Below, one piece after another: positions 1 through 10,180 of a stretch of DNA of 39,467 nt; positions within the stretch are counted from its first letter, which is position 1; every line of letters starts with the position of its first letter. This DNA is from Verrucomicrobiota bacterium (GTDB taxonomy: Bacteria > Verrucomicrobiota > Verrucomicrobiia > Opitutales > Oceanipulchritudinaceae): assembly GCA_021208135.1 (NCBI GenBank), contig JAJOKB010000104.1, positions 1-39,467 of the forward strand. The letters run 5' to 3'. The notes beneath the pieces are model-generated. The model saw only the letters and a list, made by a program, of their open reading frames with translations, searched no databases and was not told where the DNA came from. The position numbers and the translations under genes are program-made.

Positions 1-331
1 GGCAACGTAATCGCGGTTGCGTGCCATGTATATGATTAGCCGCCTGAAATTTCCATCCCTCATTGCGCGGTCAACCAGCTCGATCAAAATTCCGGCAAAT
101 AACGGGTTCGTCGAATACGCTAGCCCAACGTCTTGACGCCGAAAAAACTGCGAATCCCGTAGGTTTCAAATAGTCCACAATTAAAATCTGAAGAAGGCCG
201 TCAGTAGGAACGGGTAGCCCGGTTTTGTGGTCAATTTCCCGCATCAAAAAACGTCGCTTTGCTTCGTCGATCTGCTCCCGGAATATGTCAGCCCATTGCC
301 CGGTTGCGTCTGGCAGGTTTTTGGCTTTCAT
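1..331 (-). CDS. hypothetical protein, partial, one frameshift
   Basis: I do not recognise this protein. It starts at ATG 331, behind a good ribosome-binding site (AGGAAGG about 5 bases upstream), 70 bp after the integrase stop. The readable N terminus is MKAKNLPDATGQWADIF, a charged, soluble protein. The frame then breaks at a run of six A (142-147 on the plus strand). Dropping one base restores an open frame (FRRQDVGLAYSTNPLFAG, then LIELVDRAMRDGNFRRLIIY) that runs off the window edge. There is no signal peptide or membrane segment. Its position right behind the integrase suggests cargo or an accessory gene of the integrated element; that is inference from location only. Confidence 0.55.
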
Positions 332-401
332 CGCACCTTCCTTGCTCTCTGCTCGGGTTCGATATCCACAGTCTGCAACGGACTCCATCCGGGCGGACCG
401 A

Positions 402-1577
402 TCAGCCAGAATTTTGTGGCCTCAACAGCTCCATTGCGCCTTTGTACCAGTCTAGCGTGGTTCCCTGCTTACTGTGACCCATATTCAACAGAAGGTCCTG
501 CATGGACCCTACCTTGCCCTCTAGGTAAGCTGTGGCGTAGGTGTGTCTCAGAATATCCTGTTGGCGCTTGCCTATTCCTGAAGCCAATCGAACGGCTTGG
601 TATTTGCGCTTCCAGTTACTCGTCACAATGTTTCCTCCCAAACCCTGATAAGCACTTAGCCAAGCGCACAAGTTTGGTTCAATCGTGACATTGCGGGCTG
701 TCGTGGTCTTACTGTTTTTCGCTGCGATTCTGACTATACCCTTACTCAGTGAGACGTCTTCCCAATTCAGCCTTGCACCTCGACCGGACGAATGCCGCAA
801 AAATCATCAGAAGGAAAGCTGGGAGAGCGTCGGTTGCATCCACTTTGAGATTTTCCGGCATGGTGGAATCGTTGCGGTAGTCCCGGCAAGCCGCAATCAC
901 AGCCAGCGCCTCTTCATGGCTGTGCAGGACCTCAATTTCATCGCTTGGCGTGTGTTCGCGTTGGATTCCTGCAAGCGGGTTATGCGGTGCCCATCCAGCC
1001 TTCACAGCGAAACTGAACGCCGGGCGTAGATGACTGATCGCAGAATCAAAGGTAGAGTCCGCTCTGAAAGCCTTGCTCAATTCACGCTTGGCAATCTCTG
1101 TTGTAAGGTCCGCTGAATGGTATCCTCCAATTGCTTCTTTTGCGATAGCGTAAAAACGGCGCAAGTTGTCTAGCGTTGCGTCCCTAAGCGGACGCGGCTT
1201 TCTGCTGGCACCCGGCAACGGCGAAACAGTTGCACCCGACTTCACGGCAAACACGCGGTCGAGGATCTCTGTAACAGTGAGAGAGTTTTCACGCTGCTGC
1301 TTTGTCTCCAACCAATGGTTAGCGGCTTCTACCAGCGTTGCTTGCCCGGCGAGCAATTTCAGCGCACGCTGCGCTTGATCGGTTCAACGGGTGAAAGCAA
1401 GCTGCCAGACAAACCGAATTGAGCGGCATGATTTAAAATTCGTTGCTTTTCCGCAACGGCGATGTCCTTGGATTTGAAAAACGGACGCCACCTTCTTCCC
1501 GTTGGTGATAGGTTTGCAGGTACAGAGAAAGTCCACCCCTTGGCGGTTCGTCGAATTGGCATTTGTGCTCGTTTCAT
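402..1577 (-). CDS. tyrosine recombinase/phage-type integrase, three frameshifts
   Basis: This is a tyrosine site-specific recombinase of about 390 aa that would integrate or excise the element at its left. From ATG 1577 the protein has a short N-terminal arm-binding segment (MPIRRTAKGWTFSVPANL), a SAM-like core-binding domain (about residues 75-190), and a catalytic domain. Catalytic landmarks are FAGIRPVEV with the first Arg, an ILRHTYAT box, an MGHS box and the WYKG nucleophile Tyr near the C terminus. The usual His of the HxLR box reads Asp here (DILR), which occurs in some integrases. The frame breaks near 1367 and twice between 786 and 797; each is repaired by one base (FAGIRPVEVQGLNWEDV is restored). 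Either the gene is decaying or these are sequence errors like those seen elsewhere in the window. Confidence 0.85.
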
Positions 1578-1583
1578 GCCCTT

Positions 1584-1638
1584 ATGGTGCCCAATGGTGC
1601 CCTTATTTCAAGCTAAACATGCAAAAGGTGCAAAAGGT
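1584..1638. repeat. short direct repeats upstream of integrase, candidate arm-type sites
   Basis: ATGGTGCCC occurs twice at 10-bp spacing (1584-1592 and 1594-1602), and GCAAAAGGT occurs twice in tandem (1621-1629 and 1630-1638). All lie between the integrase start and the tRNA fragment. Repeats in this position are commonly the arm-binding sites of a tyrosine integrase and often overlap its promoter. The repeats are seen directly; the role is inferred. Confidence 0.45.
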
Positions 1639-1678
1639 GCTTTGTAAAGTGTTGAATGTCAATGGTTGCGCATTTGGG

Positions 1679-1728
1679 CGTCGTTCGCAATGACGAGGCC
1701 GTCGGTTCGATCCCGATCGGCTCCACCA
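1679..1728 (+). other. 3' half of tRNA-Ala(CGC), probable integration-site (att) copy
   Basis: Fifty bases fold as the 3' half of a tRNA. Anticodon stem CGTCG (1679-1683) pairs with TGACG (1691-1695) around the 7-nt loop TTCGCAA. Then come a 5-nt variable loop AGGCC, T stem GTCGG/CCGAT around TTCGATC, acceptor strand CGGCTCC, A73 and CCA (ending 1728). The loop gives anticodon CGC (alanine), and T at position 70 fits the G3-U70 pair of tRNA-Ala. No matching 5' acceptor strand or D arm is present upstream, so this is not a full gene. It starts at the anticodon stem and sits beside an integrase, the classic product of integration into a tRNA gene. The intact copy should lie left of the window. 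Confidence 0.7.
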
Positions 1729-1738
1729 AAAGGCTGAG

Positions 1739-2425
1739 TCAGCGGATCATGAGAAAGGTTGACAGCAGGGTGTGACTCTCACGCCCCGGTACTTGTAAAA
1801 AGAATTGCAGACGGCTGGTTTGCGCGACGGACGTGTTGGAGGGCTTTACGGTTATCTGGTAACGCCCGAGCGTTGAGGGACCGGTTGAATATCAACGGCA
1901 AAGGAAGGATCGTCGGGTTGCACTTTTTCCAGACGCACACCGGCATGGTCATTTAAAGTGAGGGTAATGATCTGGGCAACAGGGTCTGAATGGCGCACCC
2001 ACATCAAAAGGCGACGGTCAAATTCGGCCAGCAGAGGAATGACGACCGCCATTTCCAGTAAAGAAGGCGGGAGTGCCTCCTGGCCCGCGCGCATGTGGAC
2101 CACGATTTGCATATTTTGCGGGCCAGACCTATCCCCATAAACAAACTGTGCGCGGATTTCACCGCTTTCGCCCGGGTTCGTAGTGCCACCGGTCGGGCTC
2201 AGCCACGGTGCAACCGCAACCGGATTGAATGCGAGTGATCTCGATGGCTTGTTCGGCGGTATTGGTAAATCGAAAAACCGCGGTGAATTCGTGTTCCTGT
2301 ATGTCAGCTGTGTGTTCAATACGCTGGCGATCCCAGCGCGGTCCAGCCGCCAAATCGGCGCATGCCATGCAAAAAAGAAGCCATAAAGTCCACTTGCGCA
2401 TTCTGTATTGGGTCATAATTTTCAC
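1739..2425 (-). CDS. DUF1573 domain protein, secreted, two frameshifts
   Basis: Periplasmic or exported DUF1573 protein of about 228 aa. After a hydrophobic signal segment (MRKWTLWLLFCMACADLAAG), the DUF1573 core follows: FRFTNTAEQAIEITRIQSGC, the CGCTVAEP cysteine motif, then PGESGEIRAQFVYGDRSGPQ. The family has an Ig-like beta-sandwich fold; function is unknown. The frame breaks at 2171-2173 and at 1865-1867, both in GGG runs on the coding strand. Removing or adding one G joins EPGESGEIRA and later GRYQITVKPSNTSVAQT. The repaired stop is TGA/TCA at 1739-1741, 11 bp from the tRNA fragment, so this is the first chromosomal gene beside the element. Start could be 2425 or one of the internal Met codons within the first 9 residues. 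Confidence 0.75.
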
Positions 2426-2506
2426 CTGGCTTCAAGCTCGCAGTGATGCCGACTCTTGCCAGTCAACACAACTGTTGGCATTGAACTTGCATTAAAGCTA
2501 CCAACC

Positions 2507-2881
2507 ATGAAGTTACGCATTCTCGACGAAGCCTTGTCAGTTGTTCACTACAACCCGGATTATCCGATCCCGGTTTGGGCTACTGGCGGCCCATTTTTCT
2601 CCATCACCCGCACGCAGGACGAACTATCGATCTTTTGTTGCACACGCACCATACCGGAAGGCATTCAGGCGGTGCATGGGTGGAGGGCGTTCATGGTCGT
2701 AGGACCCATTGATTTGGAACTTTCGGGCATTATTTCGCTTTTGGCCATGCCACTGGCAGCCAAACAAATCCCGATTTTTTCCATCTCAACCTATGAGACG
2801 GACTACATGATTTTGCGCGACCATCATCTCGACGAGGCTGTGGATGTGTTGCTGCGGGCTGGCCACAGTTTCGAATCTTGA
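2507..2881 (+). CDS. ACT domain protein (ACT_7/CASTOR type)
   Basis: A small protein of about 124 aa made of two ACT-like halves. The diagnostic stretches are TRTQDELSIFCC, GWRAFMVVGPIDLELSGI, PLAAKQIPIFSISTYETDYM and a final LDEAVDVLLRAGH. These match the widespread ACT_7/CASTOR-like family, whose ACT folds bind amino acids or similar small ligands; the ligand here is unknown. I start it at ATG 2507 (MKLRILDE) because the 17 residues upstream are not conserved-looking and the family normally begins just before this strand. It stands alone, divergent from the DUF1573 gene and convergent with tesA. Confidence 0.8.
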   Translation: MKLRILDEALSVVHYNPDYPIPVWATGGPFFSITRTQDELSIFCCTRTIPEGIQAVHGWRAFMVVGPIDLELSGIISLLAMPLAAKQIPIFSISTYETDYMILRDHHLDEAVDVLLRAGHSFES

Positions 2882-2904
2882 CCGAGCGAGCTGTTGGGCG
2901 GAGT

Positions 2905-3538
2905 TCACTCTGCCAACACCGGACTCAAGGCCTGCCAGACAGTCTGCGCTACCCGCCTTTGACCTTGTGGGTTGGGGTGAATGCCATCAGCCAGGTTGAG
3001 GGTCGGGTCGCCAGCGACATCCTCAAGTAAAAAAGGATCAGCGGCAGGTTAAATTCTGTGGCCAAAGTGGAAAACACCGCACTGAAATCGGCACTGTACT
3101 CTGGCCCCATATTGGGTGGCGCCAACATGCCGGCGAGAATAATGCGTGCCGATGGCTGTCGGTCTTTGACTGCCTGGATAATGCCTCGCAGGTTCTCCAG
3201 AGTGGTTTCCGCAGGTAAGCCCCTGAGACCGTCATTGGCGCCCAAAGCGAGCACAAACACATCCATCTGCCGTCGCAGTACCCACTGCACCCGGCGCAGC
3301 CCACCGGCAGAGGTTTCACCGCTTAAACCGGCGTTGATTACCTCGATGCGGACAGCTTCAGCTGCGGCCAAAATTTTTGTACCACTGCCGGAAATGCATC
3401 CTCGGGATCCAGACCATAACCAGCGGTCAGACTGTCGCCAAAAAATACTACCACCGGAGCCTCGGACTCACCTCGCAGGTGATTCGAGATCAACAAAAAA
3501 ACGCTGGTACATATGACAAATCTCAAAAGCAAAGCCAT
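2905..3538 (-). CDS. tesA: arylesterase/acyl-CoA thioesterase, GDSL-SGNH family, two frameshifts
   Basis: TesA/TAP-like SGNH hydrolase of about 210 aa, exported, hydrolysing thioesters and esters. The blocks are [12 protein letters not shown] (GDSL block with catalytic Ser), [23 protein letters not shown] (GxND block) and, after frame repair, [14 protein letters not shown] (catalytic Asp and His). The N terminus from Met 3538 is a signal peptide ([17 protein letters not shown]). Frame breaks occur at 3370-3373 (run of four) and 3029-3034 (run of six); the second hides the DxxH block. The gene is divergent from an ABC transporter exactly as tesA is from ybbA-ybbP in Escherichia coli, which supports the call. 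A longer start at 3571 would overlap the neighbour and is less likely. Confidence 0.85.
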
Positions 3539-3556
3539 ACTGCACCATAGCAAAAG

Positions 3557-4252
3557 ATGACTACTCAGCAACAGCCAGCACCTATTTTAAGTGTTCACGA
3601 CCTACGCAAAGATTACGATGGCGGGGGACACCACTTGCAGATCCTGCGTTCCGTCAGTTTCGACCTGATGCCCGGAGAAACGCTTTCGATTGTCGGGCCC
3701 TCCGGCAGTGGTAAAACTACTCTTCTGGGATTGTGTGCAGGCCTCGATGAACCCTCATCAGGGACTGTCACACTGGCAGGCCATGATATGGGAACGCTGT
3801 CGGAGACGGAACGAGGGTCAGTGCGGGCACGCCATGTCGGCTTTGTTTTTCAAAGTTTCCAATTGATTGGATCACTGACGGCCTTGGAAAACGTCATGAT
3901 CCCCCTGGAACTACTGGGCCAGAACAAGGGCGCACGCGAAAAAGCGGTTGAATTATTGCGAAGGGTCGGTTTGGAAGACCGGATTCATCACTATCCGCTG
4001 CAATTGTCCGGGGGCGAACAACAGCGGGTTGCTTTGGCCAGAGCTTGCGTTCATCAACCTGCCATTCTGTTCGCTGATGAACCGACTGGAAATCTGGACA
4101 GTGCCACCAGCGCTCCGATTGTTGAATTGATGTTTGGGTTGAACAGGGAAATGGGAACGACACTGGTACTGGTCACACACGACGCCAACCTCGCGCGCAG
4201 CACACAAAAGTGCCTCAAGATGCAGGATGGTTCGGTCATTGAAAGTCATTGA
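3557..4252 (+). CDS. ybbA: ABC transporter ATP-binding protein, YbbA/LolD-like
   Basis: ATPase subunit of a MacB/LolCDE-type (FtsX-fold) ABC system. Walker A GPSGSGKT lies at residues 47-54, Q-loop Gln 99, signature LSGGEQQR at 150-157, Walker B LFADE at 171-175 and switch His 208 (LVTHD). Length 231 aa is normal. The family powers mechanotransmission or release of periplasmic substrates rather than classic import. The permease begins 4 bp downstream, and tesA is divergent upstream, the conserved tesA-ybbA-ybbP arrangement. The substrate of YbbAP systems has not been firmly established; the link to the esterase is by conserved neighbourhood. Confidence 0.9.
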   Translation: MTTQQQPAPILSVHDLRKDYDGGGHHLQILRSVSFDLMPGETLSIVGPSGSGKTTLLGLCAGLDEPSSGTVTLAGHDMGTLSETERGSVRARHVGFVFQSFQLIGSLTALENVMIPLELLGQNKGAREKAVELLRRVGLEDRIHHYPLQLSGGEQQRVALARACVHQPAILFADEPTGNLDSATSAPIVELMFGLNREMGTTLVLVTHDANLARSTQKCLKMQDGSVIESH

Positions 4253-4255
4253 TTT

Positions 4256-6833
4256 ATGGAGTTTCATTCCAAAGGACTACCTGCCACGTTCTGGACAGTG
4301 AGCATGGCATGGCGCGATAGCCGGGGACAAAGAAAAATCCTGTTGTTATTCATGCTATGCGTGGCAGCGGGCATAGGTGCACTGGTCGCCGTGGCTTCCC
4401 TGCGCGATAATCTGGACGGTGTCATAGAGCTGCAATCGCGCAGCCTGCTTGGCGCGGACCTTGAACTGGCAACCCGGCAGCCGTTCACACCGGAATTGTT
4501 GAATTTTGCGCAACAGCTGGGTGGCGAACAGGCCACGGAAGTACGCCTCAGGTCGATGGCATTCTTTCCGCAGAACGGTGAATCCCGCTTTGTGCAGGTA
4601 CGGGCAGTTGAAGGAGGTTTTCCATTTTACGGGGAAAGTGAGACCGAACCCGCTGGACTACTGCCCATGCGGGATATTCAAACCCGCTCAGGATTGCCGC
4701 CAGCGATAGTGGAAAACAGCTTGTTGCAACAACTGGCACTCGAAACAGGCGAGACTATCCGCTTGGGAACCCTGGAGTTTGAGATTGCAGGCAGCCTGCT
4801 CAGGGTCGCAGGCGAATCTGAACTCGGAGGTTTTTTTGCACCGCGCATCTATATCAGAGCCAAGGATTTAGCAGGAACCGGCTTATTGACCACCGGGAGC
4901 ATCGCCAGACACCGGATGTACTTTCAATTTACTGCAGGTCTTGGTGAGCGGGAAAGAAGCCTGCTCAACGCGGCACGCGAAGATTTGTTCATTGAATCGG
5001 GAGTGGAATTTACCACCGTCGAATCCAGATCCCGCAATCTCAGGCGGGTGATGAATAACATATTTGATTTCCTCAATTTAATTGGATTTGTAGCTTTGGT
5101 TTTAGGGGGAATCGGTGTCGGTGGTGCAGTTCAGGTCTATATCAAAGAGAAGCTCAACACCATGGCCCTGCTCCGCTGCCTGGGCACTTCGGCGACCACA
5201 ACTTTTCGCATTTATCTCTGGCAGATTGTGGCCATAGGTTTTTTGGGATCAACGATAGGTTCGGCCATCGGGGTAAGTGTACAGTTCTTGCTGCCCGTTT
5301 TTTTTGGCTGAGTTCCTGCCGTTTCCACTCGAAATATCCATTAGTTGGACCGCGCTGCTGGCAGGTCTGTGTTTCGGGTGGATAGTCGCAGTGTTGTTTG
5401 CGCTCCTGCCATTGCTGCGTGTGCGCTCCATCAGTCCGCTGATGGCGATAAGGGCTGGAATTGATCTGCCAAAATCGCGCTGGCCGGGTTGGTCGTCCGT
5501 TGCCGTGATTGCAACCTTAGCCACCTTGCTGATCGGCTTTGCCTTATGGCAAACGCGCAGCACCGTTTACGGGTTGGTTTTTTTGTGCAGCATTGGCTGC
5601 CGTCTATGTTTTACTGACCGCGCTTTCCCTTGGGTTGCGTGCTTTAGTGCGGCGGTTCATGCCGGGGAAAGCTCCCTACAGTTGGCGATTGGCACTTTCC
5701 GGGCTGTATCGCCCGGGCAATCGCACCGTGTTCCTCATGGTCACTCTGGGCATGGGAGCGTTTTTGCTGAACACATTGTATCTTACAAGAGCATCCTTAC
5801 TGGATCAGGTGCGCCTGACGGGGCTGAGGATGCCGCCAACATTATTCTGCTGGATGTGCAGCCAGACCAACTGCAGCAGGTGCGCACTACCCTGCAAAAA
5901 AATGGATATGCCTACCGCGATATTTGGCCCGTCGTCACGATGCGCATCAGCGCAATGCGCGGCAAAACGCTCTCAGAATGGCGACGCGATCCTGAGGCCG
6001 GGATAAGCCGCTGGGTTTACACCTGGGAATTCAGATCCTCCTGGCGCGATTCCTTGCTGGACAATGAAACTGTAATAGCAGGTGAATTTACCCCGACTCA
6101 CGACGGCACGGAACCCATCCCGGTCTCGCTCTCCGAAAATATTCGCGAGGACTTTAATGTGCAATTGGGCGATGAAATCATCTGGGATGTTCAGGGAGTT
6201 CCGGTTCGTTCCTTCGTCGATAGCGTGCGCGAGGTGGACTGGAGTCCGGGGCGTCAGAATTTCACCGTGGTTTTTCCACAGGGATCTCTGGAGGGAGCAC
6301 CCATGATCTATTTAGTGACCCTGCAGGTTGCTGATCGCACTGAAGCAGCCGCTCTGCAGCGACTGGTTGCAGTTGAGTTTCCTAACGTCAGCCTGATCGA
6401 CCTAACCTTGATTTTTGAGACTTTCAGGGAGGTTTTGTCCAGGGCGGGCTTTGTCATCCAGTTTATGGCTGCATTCACCATCTTCACTGGATTGGTAGTT
6501 CTATTGAGCGCAATCTACACCAGTCGATATCAACGCGCCAGGGAAGCGGTCCTGCTCCGCACCATGGGAGCTTCACCCGGCATGGTACGGACAGTCATGA
6601 GTATTGAATACATCCTGATCGGTGCTTTGGCAGGCACCGCAGGTACAGTATTAGCCCTTTCTGCTGCTGCCGCACTACAGGTGTTCATTTTCAATATACC
6701 TTTTGCGTGGAGCCCTTTGGAAGCTGTGGCCAGCATTGCCTTCATCACCTTCGCGACTTGGCTCACCGGTATGCTCAACAGCCGCAGCGTCTTGCGCCAA
6801 TCCCCGCTGGCGGTGCTGCGCAACGAAAACTAA
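4256..6833 (+). CDS. ybbP: ABC transporter permease, YbbP/FtsX-like, three frameshifts
   Basis: Large inner-membrane permease of about 855 aa pairing with the upstream ATPase. It has an N-terminal TM helix (ILLLFMLCVAAGIGALVAVA), a periplasmic MacB-like domain, an FtsX TM bundle (FDFLNLIGFVALVLGGIGVG onward), a second periplasmic domain and a C-terminal FtsX bundle (IQFMAAFTIFTGLVVLLSAI onward) ending SPLAVLRNEN. Repeated LRTMGAS/LRCLGTS motifs before TM helices are typical of the family. The reading frame changes at a T8 run (5298-5305), a T7 run (5578-5584) and a G4 run (5820-5823). Between the last two the real frame reads FCAALAAVYVLLTALSL and NRTVFLMVTLGMGAF. With these repaired the protein is complete. 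Confidence 0.85.
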
Positions 6834-6864
6834 TACGCAAAGAGCAGTTCAGTTCACAGAAGGA

Positions 6865-9088
6865 TCAGAATAAGGTCACGGCAACATTGATCCCGGCGGT
6901 GACAATCGCGACCATACACATCAGCTTAATCAAGATGTTGATGGCTGGCCCTGAAGTATCTTTAAACGGGTCGCCGACAGTATCACCGATGACAGTAGCC
7001 TTATGCACAGCGCTTCCCTTGCCGCCGAAATGATCTTCTTCGACGTATTTTTTGGCATTATCCCAGGCACCACCGGAATTGGCCATAAAGACGGCGAGCA
7101 CAAAACCTGAGGCCAAAGTACCTGCGAGAAGTCCAAACACCCCTGGAATGCCAAAAAAGACACCCACCAGAATCGGAGTCAAGACCGCGACAATGGAGGG
7201 CAGAATCATCTCACGTTGTGCGCCTTTGGTGGAAATGGCCACGCAACGCGCATAGTCGGGCTCTCCTGTACCATCCATGATGCCGACAATATCCCGAAAC
7301 TGGCGCCTCACTTCATCCACCATCTTTTGCGCGGCGCGGCCCACTGCATTCATCGTCAGACCACAAAATAGAAATGCCATCATGGCACCAATCATCAAGC
7401 CCGCGAGCACTTGTGGATTGATGAGGTGGATTTGAAATTTTTCCATGAATTCCACCAATGACATCTGACTGATGATATCAGGGTCAGAAACAGTCTCACC
7501 GTTGGGAAAGAGATAGGCCTTGCCCTGATTGATGCTCTCGAACAAGCGAATGCGGATTTCTTCGGCGTAAGAGGCCAGCAAGGCCAGGGCCGTCAGTGCA
7601 GCCGATCCTATGGCAAAACCTTTGCCGGTTGCTGCCGTGGTGTTGCCGAGCGAATCAAGCGCATCTGTGCGACGCCTGACATCTGGCCCCAATTTGCTCA
7701 TTTCGGCGTTGCCGCCGGCATTGTCGGCTATCGGGCCATAGGCGTCAGTGGCGAGCGTCAGGCCGAGAGTGGATAGCATACCTACGGCAGCAAACCCAAT
7801 ACCATAAAGTCCCTGACTCATCAGAGCGGGATCGAAGCGGTAGCTGCCGGCGGCCAAGCCGTAGGCGATAGCGATACCCGCCACTACCGCAATGACAGGA
7901 ATGACGGTGGAAACAAAACCAACCCCCATCCCTGCGATGATGACGGTGGCAGGACCCGTTTGTCCTGCGGCGGAAATACTGCGGGTAGGTTTAAATTCTG
8001 AAGAGGTAAAATACTCCGTGGATTTGCCGATCAAAATACCCGTGAGCAAACCGGTGACGATGGGCTCCCCACACCCCCTGTAGAGTTAGGTAACTGCAAG
8101 GCGCGCAACAAAAACCAGGAAGCGATAACAATGAGGATGGAACTGAAATAGACCGCGCGGTTGAGCGATGCCATCAATTCTTTTTGCGACGAGCCCTTGC
8201 GCGCTCTGACGACAAAGATACCGGCTATGGACAACAGCGTGCCTATGGCTGCCACCAACATCGGTGCCACAACAGCTTTAAACTGCAAGGCAGCATCTCC
8301 CAAGCTCAGATAGGCAGCTGCTCCGAGCGAAGCAGTGGCCAGGATCGAACCGTAATAGGATTCATACAAATCAGCACCCATTCCGGCAACGTCACCCACA
8401 TTATCACCGACGTTATCGGCGATGGTAGCTGGATTGCGGGGATCGTCCTCAGGAATGCCGGCCTCAACTTTGCCAACCAAATCGGCACCCACATCTGCGG
8501 CCTTGGTAAAAATACCGCCGCCAACTCGTGCGAACAACGCCTGCAGTGAGGCCCCCATTCCAAATGTCAGCATGGTAGTGGCGATAATGCTGAGTTTTTG
8601 GTTCCTTCAAATCCGGTTACCCAATGGTTGAGCAGCACGAACCAGAAAGAAATGTCCAACAGCGCCAATCCAACCACCACCAGACCCATGACAGCACCAC
8701 TGCGAAAAGCCAGCTGCAACGCGGAATCGAGTGATTGGCTTGCCGCCTGCGCCACCCGGGCAGAGGCGTAGGTGGCGGTTTTCATGCCAAAGTAACCGGC
8801 CAAGGCGGACCCAAAACCGCAGTCAAAAAAGCGAATGGCACAAACTTGTTTGAAGTCCAAAACCGTAGGCCAACAGCCAAACAGCAACGCCATCACCAGA
8901 AAGAACACCCCTACCACCTTGTATTGCTGCCAGAGGTAAGCCATGGCACCTTTGCGCACGTGCGCAGCGATGGTGCGCATGCGCTCATTGCCCTCGTCGG
9001 CACGCATCATGCGCACAAAGAAAAAGGCCGCAAAGCCCAGTGAACATAAGGCCGATACCGGCACCCACCAGAAAATCCCTAGCTGCAT
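6865..9088 (-). CDS. hppA: membrane-bound K+-dependent pyrophosphatase, two frameshifts
   Basis: Integral-membrane ion-pumping pyrophosphatase of about 740 aa that couples PPi hydrolysis to H+ and/or Na+ export. Catalytic landmarks: [13 protein letters not shown] (substrate-binding loop), [36 protein letters not shown] and, near the C terminus, [29 protein letters not shown] has Ala and Gly at the two positions that are Lys and Thr in K+-independent enzymes, so this is the K+-dependent type. Whether it pumps Na+, H+ or both cannot be read with confidence. Frame breaks lie at 8595-8599 (T5) and near 8067-8079 (G and C runs). I start at ATG 9088; a TTG at 9100 is possible. It converges with ybbP with a 31-bp gap. 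Confidence 0.92.
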
Positions 9089-9154
9089 GCCTATCAGCAA
9101 CTAAGGCCCGGTTTTTAATGTGCAACTGCTAATTTCGCAATTCGCAGGATTAGT

Positions 9155-10093
9155 TTAGCGGAACAAATAGGTCCAGCCTCCGTCATCATCAACCAACCCC
9201 TCGGGCATAAACATGAAGCCATCCAGCAAGTACGAATATACAAAGGCCCCGAAGTCCACATAAAGAAAGCCAAAAAAGGATCCGGTATCGGCCCAGCCGT
9301 CATCATTCACAGCATAGCCAGCCCAAGTGCGAGGCAAAGGTTCAACATCACCAGCCGCCAACAGACGCAAGGTTCCCCAATCTTCTGTTGCAGCCCAAGC
9401 GGTATCCATTTCGCCGGCCCAGGACAACTTGGCGCGATTGTTATTTTGAGTGCCCCTCTGAAATTGCAATTCGAAGCCAATGTAATCGGAATTCTCCAAC
9501 CCTCGACTGGCAGGTAAACCACCCAAGTCCGACCACGAGATTCGGATTTCCGAAACGAAAGCCCCTTCCTCAATTTGATTGGCACGCCGCCAAGAAAGCA
9601 AAGGTGTTTTATCCGAATAAAGACCCAATTCATAACCAGTGCTGACCGGTTGCAAGGAAGCCAAAATTTGAAAGTCGCCTGTCTCATATCCAGAATTTTG
9701 CCAAACCCCGAAATTGCGGGTGTAAGCGGTACTGATATACAATTCCAGTCGACTGCCCACGCCGTCTAAACCCATGGCATCGGTGCCTTCGACCAAAATG
9801 TAGAGGTGGGTTTGATCCCACATCACTCTGAAGGATGCGCTCAAACCTGCAGTATCCATCGTTGAATGAATGACATTTTCCAATGGAAAACTGTCGGCTG
9901 CATCCCATTCTCCGGGACTGATCACACCGTCAATAGTCGGTGCCTGGGCGGTAAATGGCGCTGCTGCAATAGCCCAGGTATCGAGTCCTGAAGCTGTGCG
10001 CGAGGTGTTTCCTTCCCAATCAATGGTGGCTTGCAAAGCAACGCCGCTCAAAGGAAGTAAAGTAACAGGAAGTAGTTTGCGTAGGGTATTCAT
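9155..10093 (-). CDS. secreted CBM9-like carbohydrate-binding protein with aromatic C-terminal module
   Basis: Exported protein of 312 aa. Signal peptide (MNTLRKLLPVTLLPLSGVAL), then a DOMON/CBM9-like sandwich at about residues 50-245: PTIDGVISPGEWDAADSF, FRVMWDQTHLYILVEGTD, LELYIS, YIGFELQFQ. Domains of this type bind sugars on extracellular carbohydrate-active proteins. The last 60 residues (from RTWAGYAVNDDGW) form a separate Trp/Tyr/Phe-rich module (FGFLYVDFGAFVYSYLLDGF) that resembles the end of the protein at 13181-14909. There is no catalytic motif, so it is probably a surface sugar-binding protein. It is the last gene of the minus-strand cluster, 87 bp after oppF. Confidence 0.7.
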   Translation of the reverse strand: MNTLRKLLPVTLLPLSGVALQATIDWEGNTSRTASGLDTWAIAAAPFTAQAPTIDGVISPGEWDAADSFPLENVIHSTMDTAGLSASFRVMWDQTHLYILVEGTDAMGLDGVGSRLELYISTAYTRNFGVWQNSGYETGDFQILASLQPVSTGYELGLYSDKTPLLSWRRANQIEEGAFVSEIRISWSDLGGLPASRGLENSDYIGFELQFQRGTQNNNRAKLSWAGEMDTAWAATEDWGTLRLLAAGDVEPLPRTWAGYAVNDDGWADTGSFFGFLYVDFGAFVYSYLLDGFMFMPEGLVDDDGGWTYLFR

Positions 10094-10105
10094 AGTGTGA
10101 TCCGG

Positions 10106-10164
10106 TTGAGTGAATATCCCTTACTCAAGCACCGTGACTGTGGGCACACAATCAGGCCACGGTG
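10106..10164. promoter_or_regulatory. two inverted repeats between oppF and the CBM9 gene
   Basis: TTGAGT (10106-10111) is complementary to ACTCAA (10123-10128), and CACCGTG (10130-10136) to CACGGTG (10158-10164). The two potential hairpins fill the 87-bp gap between oppF and the CBM9-like gene. They could attenuate or stabilise the downstream message. There is no T tract, so a simple rho-independent terminator is not supported. Confidence 0.3.
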
Positions 10165-10180
10165 TAACCTGTTGCCCAAC

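Noticed and set aside
1640-1728. Complete tRNA gene or tmRNA
   Set aside because: No 5' acceptor strand or D arm complements the 3' half, and no tmRNA tag frame is present.
5298-5305. T8 slippery run in ybbP as programmed frameshifting
   Set aside because: Comparable breaks occur in many unrelated genes in both directions, without stimulatory structures; error is simpler.
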